This document shows, in pieces, positions 1 to 6,407 of a DNA stretch of 8,776 bases. This DNA comes from JAUXFK01 sp034189035. Its GTDB lineage: Bacteria > Desulfobacterota > UBA8473. Both the position numbers and the translations under genes were made by a program. The DNA is taken from positions 1-8,776 of the forward strand of contig JAXHVA010000145.1 in the NCBI GenBank assembly GCA_034189035.1, given 5' to 3'. The notes under the pieces are model-generated. The model was not told the DNA's origin. It worked only from the letters and a program-made list of their open reading frames with translations, and ran no database searches. Within the stretch, counting starts at the first letter, position 1; the number at the start of each line of letters is the position of its first letter.

Positions 1-105
1 GATGATTTGGGCAAGTCGGACCCAGCGGTTCTCGGATGAAAGCTTTCCGGAGAACGGTAATGTGAAGTTTTCAAATTCAAGTTGCTTTTCTGAGCGTCTG
101 TACAT
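1..105 (-). CDS. IS5-type transposase, N-terminal fragment (runs off the window edge)
   Basis: Read on the minus strand from ATG at 105, this frame gives 35 residues and is open to the window edge. It contains LEFENFTLPFSGKL followed by ENRWVRLAQII. That matches the N-terminus of a common group of IS5/IS1182-like DDE transposases (DUF772 region), which typically start with a short charged stretch and then 'LEFEDF.LPFGGKL...NRWVKLA..IPW'. The catalytic domain lies outside the window, so intactness cannot be judged. The frame is open upstream to a TGA at 196-198, so a GTG start near 183 is possible, but family resemblance begins at about the ATG. The ribosome binding site is weak (GGCGGA). Such enzymes cut and join the ends of their own element. 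A longer plus-strand open frame (2-250) overlaps it but resembles nothing I know. Confidence 0.72.
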   Translation of the reverse strand, partial: MYRRSEKQLEFENFTLPFSGKLSSENRWVRLAQII

Positions 106-218
106 GATTTTTCCGCCGATTCGTGTAAGGGTTTTTGAAGAAACATGCAAAATTGCTTGCACTTTCGGCCAACCTATTAACACATTAACACTTATTCAGC
201 AGGCCTTAAATAAGCCCC
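1..218 (-). mobile_element. Outer end of an IS5-type insertion sequence (boundary approximate)
   Basis: The transposase start at 105 points leftward, so 106 to about 218 would be the untranslated leader and terminal inverted repeat of the element. Read on the minus strand, the likely tip begins GGGGCTTATTTAAGG (plus-strand 204-218). Other IS5/IS1182-type ends resemble this kind of G-rich then AT-rich tip. A subterminal inverted repeat, CTTATT/AATAAG, lies at 191-196 and 209-214. The matching right end and any target duplication are outside the window, so the boundary is a guess from sequence style only. Confidence 0.4.
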
Positions 219-225
219 AAAAAGA

Positions 226-243
226 GGTCCATTATGATGGACC
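226..243. repeat. Perfect hairpin beside the IS end
   Basis: GGTCCAT (226-232) and ATGGACC (237-243) form a perfect 7-bp stem with a TATG loop. It lies 7 bases outside the presumed IS tip. It may be the insertion target (some IS families prefer palindromes), a small terminator-like hairpin without a U tract, or part of the following structured element. Confidence 0.45.
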
Positions 244-266
244 CAAATAAGGAAGATAATAGTCAG

Positions 267-390
267 CATGAAAATTGCCATTCAGGAAGGAAAGACGATT
301 TGAGGTCGTCTGCTTGGAGATGAAGCGGAAAAATATTGAGATTTATAGTGCTAAGACCCGCTTCAATGGTCAACTGAATGGCAATCCATG
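267..390. other. Branched inverted-repeat element, candidate structured RNA
   Basis: ATTGCCATTCAG (274-285) and CTGAATGGCAAT (374-385) are perfect 12-bp inverted repeats. Two further perfect stems are nested between them: AGACGA/TCGTCT (293-298 with 306-311, 7-base loop) and TGAAGCGG/CCGCTTCA (321-328 with 358-365, 29-base loop). Together they define a three-way-junction fold of about 110 nt. A self-complementary CATG at 267-270 and 387-390 could extend the outer stem past a bulge. It lies between the IS end and the exported-protein gene, about 115 bases upstream of that start. It could be a leader RNA, a small RNA, or a small palindromic mobile DNA remnant. I do not recognise it as a known riboswitch. 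Strand is not determined. Confidence 0.45.
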
Positions 391-439
391 AGGTAAAGTA
401 CACTTTAGTCGGATAAACCATGTTTTCTGCTTTACTTGT

Positions 440-465
440 TTTATAAAGAAGGCTGACTTTATAAA
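440..465. promoter_or_regulatory. 9-bp inverted repeat, candidate operator or leader hairpin
   Basis: TTTATAAAG (440-448) and CTTTATAAA (457-465) are perfect inverted repeats separated by AAGGCTGA. They lie about 38 bases before the start codon at 503. Position and symmetry suit a repressor site overlapping an AT-rich promoter, or an RNA hairpin in the leader. The arms contain TATAAA-like sequence, so a promoter here cannot be separated from the repeat by eye. Confidence 0.4.
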
Positions 466-502
466 TTTCATGTATTAAATTAAGAGGAGGGTTTTACATA
501 CG

Positions 503-1093
503 ATGATGAAAAAAAAATCTAGAGCGCTGACTTTGTTTTTTGTTTTGGCCCTTTTAGGGATGATCTTTCCTGCTGTAGTCATGGGCCTCGTATTCAAAGG
601 AGTCGATTTCCCAGATGAAGTGGTCATAGCTGGAAAAACCTGTAAACTTATGGGGGTGGAAGTATATAAGGCATTCAAACTTATTACCATCGAATATTGC
701 GGATTCTATCTCAGTGAACCGACTCAAAATGCACAGGCAATGATTAAATCAGAGCAGATCAAACGATTGAGAGCTCATGTGATTTATGAGTTGAAAGCAA
801 AGGAGTTTAGGAAGTGGTATAAAGATGAGTTTGATAAGATAAACAACTATGAGTCCAATCCAGAACTCAAAGAAAAAGTGGATCAATACCTCGGATGTTT
901 TACAGAGGACTTTAATAAACATGACGAGTTTAGAATCACTTACATCCCGGGCAATGGAACGGAGATCATGGTCAAAGGAGAGCAAAAAGCAATTATTTCC
1001 GGTAGGGATTTCATGCTTTCTCTATATGCCGTATGGTTTGGTCCAGAATCATCTTGTAAAAAGTTATCAAATCGCCTGCTTGGAATAAGATGA
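503..1093 (+). CDS. Exported chalcone isomerase-like protein
   Basis: This 196-residue protein starts with MMKKK, a hydrophobic segment at about 9-28 (signal peptide or anchor), and then a chalcone-isomerase-like domain at about 32-194. The family signature is clearest at the C-terminus: a 'Y.PG.GT.I.V.G' stretch (147-159), an 'ISGRDF...L...WFG' stretch (165-180) and a closing 'L..RLLG' (188-194). Bacterial members of this fold (Chalcone_3-type) are usually exported proteins of about 180-200 residues whose function is mostly unknown. They should not be assumed to isomerise flavonoids. The ribosome binding site is GAGGAGG at 484-490, 12 bases from the first ATG and 15 from the second (506). 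This is long, but no closer start exists. The next plus-strand gene is about 760 bases away, so it is probably transcribed alone. Unusually for a periplasmic protein it holds four cysteines (47, 66, 132, 185). Confidence 0.8.
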   Translation: MMKKKSRALTLFFVLALLGMIFPAVVMGLVFKGVDFPDEVVIAGKTCKLMGVEVYKAFKLITIEYCGFYLSEPTQNAQAMIKSEQIKRLRAHVIYELKAKEFRKWYKDEFDKINNYESNPELKEKVDQYLGCFTEDFNKHDEFRITYIPGNGTEIMVKGEQKAIISGRDFMLSLYAVWFGPESSCKKLSNRLLGIR

Positions 1094-1191
1094 GAATGCA
1101 AATATGCTATATGGCCACATCGGCTGAGACATATCACTATTTGATTGAATCAGGAAGAAATGCTGTATTTATCCAGTTTTCAGTGATTTTA

Positions 1192-1316
1192 TTAACCAAA
1201 TTTCTCTTCTACGGCTAGAAATCGGAACTCATCAAGAGCGATAAATAGCTTCGAATACACTTTTATCAGTTTTATGAGTTCCTCTTTAGAGAGTTTGTGA
1301 GATCCACTTCTTTCAT
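1192..1316 (-). pseudogene. Frameshifted small gene, DUF6125-like
   Basis: From ATG at 1316 the reading begins MKEVDLT. After a loss of one base near 1297, the next frame continues KLSKEELIKLIKVYSKLF, then IALDEFRFLAVEEKFG, and stops at 1192-1194. The distance from start to stop is 122 bases, one short of a whole number of codons, consistent with a single deletion. The pattern 'SKEEL..LI..YSK...ALD...FLAVEEKFG' resembles the N-terminus of small proteins I associate with DUF6125. Those usually continue well past this point, so the 3' part also appears lost. Function is unknown. It starts 4 bases after the stop of a truncated paralogous copy. Confidence 0.5.
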
Positions 1317-1320
1317 ACTA

Positions 1321-1401
1321 TCAACCCCAATTAAGATTAAACACCCTCAACAGTTCTATTAACTCCTCTTTTGAAAACTGAGTAAAATCAATCTGCTTCA
1401 T
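1321..1401 (-). CDS. 26-residue open frame, truncated copy of the same small gene
   Basis: From ATG at 1401 this frame encodes MKQIDFTQFSKEELIELL, then RVFNLNWG, and a TGA. The start is well supported: AGGAGG lies at 1413-1408, six bases before the ATG, and a promoter-like pair lies about 40-70 bases upstream. The first 20 residues match the start of the neighbouring frameshifted copy position by position (M-K-x-I/V-D-F/L-T, then F/L-SKEELI and RV/KV-F/Y), but the rest of the family sequence is replaced by NLNWG. It may be a dead remnant or a translated micropeptide. The good translation signals are the only argument for expression. Confidence 0.45.
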   Translation of the reverse strand: MKQIDFTQFSKEELIELLRVFNLNWG

Positions 1402-1441
1402 AAGCATCCTCCTCATATCCTTATTAACCCTATTTTTCGTG

Positions 1442-1471
1442 TAATTAGCATGCTCTCCCATAATATTTCAA
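1442..1471 (-). promoter_or_regulatory. Candidate sigma70-type promoter for the minus-strand small gene
   Basis: On the minus strand, TTGAAA (1471-1466) and TAATTA (1447-1442) are separated by 18 bases. The -10 box is preceded by TGC, giving an extended -10. Transcription would begin near 1435, about 35 bases before the start at 1401. This was read by eye in AT-rich DNA, so chance matches are likely. Confidence 0.35.
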
Positions 1472-1533
1472 CATGAGAATGCTGACTTTTTACGAATCCA
1501 TCAAAATTAATTTTCGAAAAATAGAATTTTATC

Positions 1534-1592
1534 TTGCATAAGTACAAAATTTTTGATATATGGAGAATATGCATATGTTATATTGATATAAT
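1534..1592 (+). promoter_or_regulatory. AT-rich promoter-like zone with palindromes upstream of the efflux operon
   Basis: TTGCAT (1534-1539) is followed after 17 bases by TATATG (1557-1562). A perfect TATAAT lies at 1587-1592, but with a poor -35. Two adjacent palindromes overlap this zone: ATATGCATAT (1567-1576) and TTATAT-TG-ATATAA (1578-1591), the second covering most of the TATAAT. This could be promoter plus operator for the operon starting at 1857. AT-rich DNA makes such matches common. Confidence 0.3.
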
Positions 1593-1678
1593 AAATTTTA
1601 GGCTAGTTACTAACCCCTCGAATTTATTCCTTCTACAGCTTATTAACATTGCAATTCATCCAATCTGCGTACTACCGC

Positions 1679-1836
1679 TACGTATTGCTAAAATATTATC
1701 CTGCCTTTTGTAGAGAACAAAGGGTTTTTCTTCTCTATTTAGCAAAGTAAGATATGGGATGAATAATGGAGAATATCCCCAATAAACTAAGGGTACATTT
1801 ATTTTTATTGATTGAGATCAGCAATTACGTATTGCT
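1679..1836. repeat. 11-bp direct repeat in the leader of the efflux operon
   Basis: TACGTATTGCT occurs at 1679-1689 and again at 1826-1836, 147 bases apart. The second copy is part of GCAAT-TACGT-ATTGC (1821-1835), a symmetric arrangement ending about 20 bases before the start codon. A pair of regulator sites is one explanation. Confidence 0.3.
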
Positions 1837-1856
1837 TCGCAAGGTAAGGAGGAAAC

Positions 1857-3206
1857 ATGAGATTGAAGATTTCATCTCTTTTCGTATGTTTTATTCATCT
1901 TTGTATTCTCATATTAGTCCAAAATGTTGGAGCTGATGATTCAAAAAAGAGGGTCTTTACCTTAGAAGAAAGTATTTCTGAGGCGTTAGTGAATTTTTCA
2001 TCGATCAAGGTAAAAAAAGAGGCCATTGAGGGAGCGATTGCAGTAAAAAATCAGGCACGTTCTGCGATGCTGCCGAAATTCAGTACAACGTATGGTTATA
2101 CACGACTTGGTGATGTTCATAGACTCTTAAATGTAGATGTGGGGGAAGCTTTCCCTGTTATTCCAAGGTTTGAGACGAATACTGAAGAGAACTATCAGTG
2201 GAAGGTCAATATTGAACAAATGATATTCCCTTTACATACTTTAACTGACTATTATAAGATTACCAAGACAAGAGTAGATGCTTCGAAACTCGATTTCGAA
2301 ACAGAAAGACTTGATCTGGCCTTGAGGGTAAAAGAGGCCTATTTCAATGTATTGAAGGCGGATAGATCGCTCGATGTAACAAGAAGGGCAGTAACCCAGT
2401 TAGAATCTCATGTTAATGAAGTCAGAGATTTTTTTGAGGCCGGCATAATCCCTGTAAATGATTTGTTAAAAGCAGAAGTAGAATTAGCCAATACCAAACA
2501 CAGTATGATAAAGGCGCAAAATGGTGCCAAACTCTCCAGATCTGCCTTTAATATAATCCTATCGAGACAAATCAACGAACCAGTGGAAGTAGTAGATATT
2601 TTGAGTTATGAACCCATTGAGCTTGATTTTAAACAATGTGTAGACAAGGCCTTCACAAATAGGCCTGAAATGAAGATGATTGATGTTAATATGAAGGGCC
2701 TTGAGAAGAAAATAAGCCTGAGTAAGTATGTGAACTATTACCCTAAAGTAATAATATCTGCTGATTACATAAAAGCAGGGGACAGTCCTGATGTGTCAGG
2801 GAGTGATTTTCACTTGTCAGAGTCATGGCAGGCCACAGCAGCATTGTCATGGACATTCTGGCAATGGGGCAAGTCGTACTATTCAGTGAGTGAGGAGAAG
2901 AGCCAGAAAAGACAATTGATTCATAAGAGGTCTGGGTTAAAGGACACGATACGTTTCCAAGTAAAAGAGGCCATTCTCGATCTTGAGGAAGCTAAAAAGA
3001 ATATACCGACTACAAAGAAGGCAGTTTTGCAGGCCGAAGAGAATCTGAGAGTAAGCAATGAGCGTTATGAGAATCAACTGACGACTACTACAGAGGTCCT
3101 CGACGCACAGACACTTCTTACTCAAGCTAGGTTGAATTATTATCATTCTCTTTATGATTACAGTCTGGCAGAGGCCAGATTGCAGCGCGCAATGGGGGAG
3201 TATTAG
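1857..3206 (+). CDS. TolC-family outer membrane efflux protein
   Basis: This 449-residue protein is the outer-membrane exit duct of the pump encoded downstream. TolC-type proteins form trimers with a beta-barrel in the outer membrane and a long alpha-helical tunnel in the periplasm. A signal peptide covers about residues 1-26, with probable cleavage after VGA. Two OEP repeats follow, about 34-240 and 255-447. Typical features include 'LRVKEAYFNVLKA' near 156-168, 'EAGIIPVNDLLKAEVELA' near 194-211 and its second-repeat counterpart 'YENQLTTTTEVLDAQTLLTQAR' around 404-425, where the two halves show the usual internal duplication. No lipobox is seen. TAAGGAGG (1845-1852) gives a strong ribosome binding site four bases before the ATG. 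It is the first gene of a same-strand run of five, 41 bases before the adaptor gene. Length is normal for the family. Confidence 0.9.
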   Translation: MRLKISSLFVCFIHLCILILVQNVGADDSKKRVFTLEESISEALVNFSSIKVKKEAIEGAIAVKNQARSAMLPKFSTTYGYTRLGDVHRLLNVDVGEAFPVIPRFETNTEENYQWKVNIEQMIFPLHTLTDYYKITKTRVDASKLDFETERLDLALRVKEAYFNVLKADRSLDVTRRAVTQLESHVNEVRDFFEAGIIPVNDLLKAEVELANTKHSMIKAQNGAKLSRSAFNIILSRQINEPVEVVDILSYEPIELDFKQCVDKAFTNRPEMKMIDVNMKGLEKKISLSKYVNYYPKVIISADYIKAGDSPDVSGSDFHLSESWQATAALSWTFWQWGKSYYSVSEEKSQKRQLIHKRSGLKDTIRFQVKEAILDLEEAKKNIPTTKKAVLQAEENLRVSNERYENQLTTTTEVLDAQTLLTQARLNYYHSLYDYSLAEARLQRAMGEY

Positions 3207-3234
3207 AGGGCTCTTAAAATCTTATAGATCTAAA

Positions 3235-3242
3235 GGGGGGGG
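3235..3242 (+). promoter_or_regulatory. G8 tract serving as ribosome binding site of the adaptor gene
   Basis: Eight consecutive G residues lie five bases before the ATG at 3248, in place of a normal AGGAGG. They can pair with the CCUCC of 16S rRNA in several registers. Runs of this length are prone to slippage, which would change spacing to the start codon without altering the protein. Confidence 0.5.
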
Positions 3243-3247
3243 TTTAG

Positions 3248-4444
3248 ATGGAAGAAAGAGAAGACCAGAGTATCAGAATGAGAAAATTTATATTTTATAT
3301 AATCATTTTTTTCTTTCTATGCGGTATAGGTGCTGTCTATTACTCTACAACTCTAAGAGGCAGTTCAAAGAAGGGGATCTTAAGACTGCACGGCTGGGTT
3401 GAAGGCACAGAGGTTTCCCTGAGCGCAAAGGTTGGAGGGGAATTGATACAGCTCAATGTAGAAGAGGGCTCTGAAGTAAAAAAGGGCGATCTTATTGCCC
3501 AGATCAGCTCAGAGCAGATTCAATCGAGGATTGCCAATGCCGATGCACAGATTGAAAGAGCCCGAGGAGGATTAAAGAAAGCACAGAATCAAGTAGATAT
3601 CCTTCGAAGTACGATTTCAGGTGCAAAGATTGCATTGGAACTTGCTAAAAAGCAATCAAAGGCAAGGATCAAACAGGCAGAAGCTTCTCTTGCATCAGCA
3701 GAGGTGGTCATAGAACAGGTTGAGACCAACTTCGCTAAAGCCGAAAAGGATTATGTCAGATTTTCTTCCCTTGCAAAGAAGAAGTCCATATCCCAGAGCA
3801 AGATGGACGCTGTTGAAGAGGCCTATAAGCTGACAAAGTCAGAGGTAGAAAGGGCAACCCGTGGAGTGGTGCTTGCAAGTGCTGGTCTAGAGCTGGCAAA
3901 GTCATCTATTGTAGAGATCCAACTGCGAAAAAACGATATAGATACCTTAGAAAAGAAACTCAATGCCGCGATGACGGATAAGACTATTGCAGAAGCAGCC
4001 CTTAATTCAGCTCTCGCATTAAAGAGTGAGATAAAGGCTACCCATGCAGATACATTTATATCTGCTCCGGTAAAAGGGACGGTTACTGATAAAGTGATCG
4101 AAACAGGGGAAAATGTGGTCCCAGGTACTCCGATAGTCGTTCTTACGGATTTATCACAGCTTTATGCAAAAACATATGTGGAACAAGTGGATATAGGAAA
4201 GGTAAAACTGGATGACCCTTGCAGGGTATATGTGGATTCTTTTCCCAAACGTTACTTTGAAGGGCGTGTTATCCTTGTGGCATCTAAAGCGGAGTTCACA
4301 CCTCGTGACGTACAGATGGATGAACACCGTTCAAGTATGGTGTATAAGATAAAGGTGGGCATAGATAATCTTGAAGGGATTCTCAAGCCGGGTATGCCTG
4401 CTGACATAGACTTGAAGTGGGATAGAGATAAGGAATGGAAGTAA
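3248..4444 (+). CDS. ybhG: HlyD/YbhG-type periplasmic adaptor subunit
   Basis: This 398-residue membrane-fusion protein links the inner-membrane ABC transporter to the outer-membrane channel. After a short charged N-terminus, one membrane anchor spans about 13-33. The first lipoyl half is at about 46-92 (VGGELIQLNVEEGSEVKKGD). A long alpha-helical hairpin rich in Ala, Lys and Glu covers 93-265, and the second lipoyl half about 268-300 (APVKGTVTDKVIETGENV). The beta-barrel and membrane-proximal region follow, with 'ASKAEFTP' (345-352) and 'LKPGMPADI' (379-387), features also seen in E. coli YbhG. At the hairpin turn, R171, L175 and S182 fit the RxxxLxxxxxxS motif used by TolC-docking adaptors. 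The hairpin is longer than in E. coli YbhG (332 residues in total). An alternative start at Met11 has no ribosome site. Its last 10 bases overlap the ATPase gene, suggesting coupled translation. Confidence 0.88.
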   Translation: MEEREDQSIRMRKFIFYIIIFFFLCGIGAVYYSTTLRGSSKKGILRLHGWVEGTEVSLSAKVGGELIQLNVEEGSEVKKGDLIAQISSEQIQSRIANADAQIERARGGLKKAQNQVDILRSTISGAKIALELAKKQSKARIKQAEASLASAEVVIEQVETNFAKAEKDYVRFSSLAKKKSISQSKMDAVEEAYKLTKSEVERATRGVVLASAGLELAKSSIVEIQLRKNDIDTLEKKLNAAMTDKTIAEAALNSALALKSEIKATHADTFISAPVKGTVTDKVIETGENVVPGTPIVVLTDLSQLYAKTYVEQVDIGKVKLDDPCRVYVDSFPKRYFEGRVILVASKAEFTPRDVQMDEHRSSMVYKIKVGIDNLEGILKPGMPADIDLKWDRDKEWK

Positions 4445-6348
4445 CTCAACTCAAAGATTATATTGTTCTGATTGAGGATTTGACTAAAAAGTTCAGAAAC
4501 ACATTAGCAGTAGATGATCTTAGCCTGAATATAAAACGAGGAGAGATCTTCGGCCTTCTCGGTTCTGATGGAGCAGGAAAGACCACGACGATCCAGATGC
4601 TCTGTGGAATCCTCTCACCGAGTTCTGGATTAATGTTCGTTGACGGACATAATGTAGAGAAGGAACCTGATGCCATTCGTTCTGCAATAGGATATATGTC
4701 TCAGGATTTTACCCTCTATCTTGACATGACCGTTGAAGAGAATATGGACTTCATGGCTGATCTGCGCGGTGTTATCAAGACAGATCGTGAAAAGCAAAAG
4801 AAGAGGCTTTTGCAGTTTTCAAGGATGGAGCCCTTTCGAGACCGTCGGGCAGCCGCTCTTTCAGGAGGGATGAAGAAGAAACTCGCTTTAAGCTGTGCTC
4901 TGATTCACCATCCGAAGGTTCTGATCCTCGATGAGCCGACGACCGGGGTTGATCCCCTTTCCAGAAGCGAACTCTGGAGGATTCTCTATGAATTCATCGT
5001 CCAGGGTATTACTGTGATCATTTCCACTCCCTACATGGACGAAGCGGAGCGGTGTCACCGTCTTGCCCTCATCCAGGATGGAAGAGTCATTGCATGTGAT
5101 ACACCTGTCAGGCTTAAGATGTTAATTAGACAAAGTATCTGTTCATTCAGGACGGATAAGATAAACAAGGCGTGTCGGATTTTAAGGGAAGATATCAAGA
5201 CACAAGGCCAGGTTTACGGTGATAGGATCCGGGTATTCTTAGATAACCCAGATGTTGAATTATCACGAATGGAAAAGGATCTGGCAGATAAAGAGGTCAT
5301 CATCGAAGACTGTAGAGAAGTCAGCCCCACCATGGATGATGTATTTACATGCCTTTTAAAAGATGACATAGACAAAGATCCTAAGAAAGTAGATGTACCC
5401 TTTAAAAGTCATGATTTAGGGAGACAATCCATTGTTGTATCCGATCTAACGAAGATGTTCGGAGACTTTAAAGCAGTAGATAATGTAAGCTTTGAAGTAC
5501 GCACCGGTACTGTCTTTGGTCTACTCGGTCCCAACGGAGCAGGGAAGACCACCACTATAAAGATGCTGTGCGGTCTTCTCCCGCCTACATCCGGGAAAGC
5601 AATGGTTGCTGGATATGATGTAGGAATTCAGCCACGACTGGTCAAAGCCAATATTGGGTATATGTCTCAACTCTTTTCCTTATATCCTGATCTTACAGTA
5701 GAGCAAAATATGGATTTTTATGGAACGATCTATGGACTCGGGAAGAAAGAGAAGAAGATAAAGAAGGAATGGGTTATTGAACTTGCCGGGTTGAAGGATA
5801 AGGAAAAACATCTGACCGGCGATCTGGCTGGAGGGTGGAAACAGAAGCTGGCACTAGGGTGTGCAGTTATGCACCAACCTGCAGTTCTCTTTTTGGATGA
5901 GCCTACTTCCGGAGTTGACCCTGTGGCGAGGATAGAATTCTGGGATATAATCCATCGTTTCTCTGAAGAAGGGATAACATCGATTGTCACTACCCATTTT
6001 ATGGATGAGGCTGAACGTTGTAATCTCCTCGGTTTAATGAATAACGGAAAGCTCATAGCACTTGGGACGCCAGAAGAATTAAAGGAAGGTATATCCACAG
6101 ATTTTTATGAGGTGTCTTCCTCCTCAGTCCTCGAATCTTATGACAGGCTGGTCTCTCTAGATCTCATTTGCCAGGCTGCCCTCTTTGGAGATAAGATACA
6201 CATTCTGACTGAAAAGAGTGGACAGAGAGACCTCAGCAAAGAAGACCTCCTCGTAGAAGATATCAATGTAGATGAGATAGTAAGAATCAAACCATCCCTG
6301 GAGGATGTATTCCTCTACCATGTGATGGCTAGTGATCAGAAGCAATAA
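4435..6348 (+). CDS. ybhF: YbhF-type ABC transporter subunit with two fused ATPase domains
   Basis: This 637-residue cytoplasmic subunit powers the two permeases downstream. The first ATPase domain (about 10-225) has Walker A GSDGAGKTT (43-51), Q-loop Q90, signature LSGGM (142-146) and Walker B LILDEP (163-168) with catalytic E167. Its H-loop histidine is replaced by P199 (STPYMDEAE). The second domain (about 332-550) has Walker A GPNGAGKTT (365-373), Q412, a weakened signature LAGGW (464-468), Walker B LFLDEP (485-490) with E489, and H521 (TTHFMDEAE). Each half ends in a 'SP/PS-x-x-DVF' tail motif (about 297-304 and 620-626). E. coli YbhF has the same plan at about 578 residues; RbbA/YhiH adds a fused permease, absent here. 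The ATG lies inside the end of the adaptor gene, preceded by AAGG only two bases away, so translation probably depends on coupling. Confidence 0.9.
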   Translation: MEVTQLKDYIVLIEDLTKKFRNTLAVDDLSLNIKRGEIFGLLGSDGAGKTTTIQMLCGILSPSSGLMFVDGHNVEKEPDAIRSAIGYMSQDFTLYLDMTVEENMDFMADLRGVIKTDREKQKKRLLQFSRMEPFRDRRAAALSGGMKKKLALSCALIHHPKVLILDEPTTGVDPLSRSELWRILYEFIVQGITVIISTPYMDEAERCHRLALIQDGRVIACDTPVRLKMLIRQSICSFRTDKINKACRILREDIKTQGQVYGDRIRVFLDNPDVELSRMEKDLADKEVIIEDCREVSPTMDDVFTCLLKDDIDKDPKKVDVPFKSHDLGRQSIVVSDLTKMFGDFKAVDNVSFEVRTGTVFGLLGPNGAGKTTTIKMLCGLLPPTSGKAMVAGYDVGIQPRLVKANIGYMSQLFSLYPDLTVEQNMDFYGTIYGLGKKEKKIKKEWVIELAGLKDKEKHLTGDLAGGWKQKLALGCAVMHQPAVLFLDEPTSGVDPVARIEFWDIIHRFSEEGITSIVTTHFMDEAERCNLLGLMNNGKLIALGTPEELKEGISTDFYEVSSSSVLESYDRLVSLDLICQAALFGDKIHILTEKSGQRDLSKEDLLVEDINVDEIVRIKPSLEDVFLYHVMASDQKQ

Positions 6349-6407
6349 ACAACACACACGTATTCATAATTTACATCTCCGGCGTATCTCTTTAAAAAGG
6401 GTAAAAT

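Larger units (their letters stand above)
1094..1856. other. AT-rich gap between exported protein and efflux operon
   Basis: No long gene occupies this 763-base stretch. It holds minus-strand remnants of a small gene (1192-1401) and a promoter-like site for them, then an AT-rich zone with palindromes and plus-strand promoter-like motifs (1534-1592). A possible 5' leader of about 260 bases precedes the TolC-type gene. That leader contains a weak stem, TAGAGAA/TTCTCTA (1711-1717 with 1731-1737). I found no convincing intrinsic terminator after the gene ending at 1093. Confidence 0.7.

Noticed and set aside
2..250. Plus-strand open frame of 82 codons at the left edge
   Set aside because: It has no recognisable features, and the opposite strand encodes a clear transposase N-terminus.
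234..323. 29-codon open frame (MMDPNKED...) with AGAGG six bases upstream
   Set aside because: It runs through the inverted-repeat element, has very polar composition and no recognisable family. It is too short to support without other evidence.
1094..1190. Terminator or RNA gene after the chalcone-isomerase-like gene
   Set aside because: Only short symmetric words (TGGCCA, GATT-G-AATC) are present, with no stable stem and U tract and no tRNA-like arms.
5730..6098. 122-codon minus-strand open frame inside the ATPase gene
   Set aside because: It is antisense to the conserved second ATPase domain. Its low-complexity Ser/Phe-rich translation is a by-product of coding sequence on the other strand.
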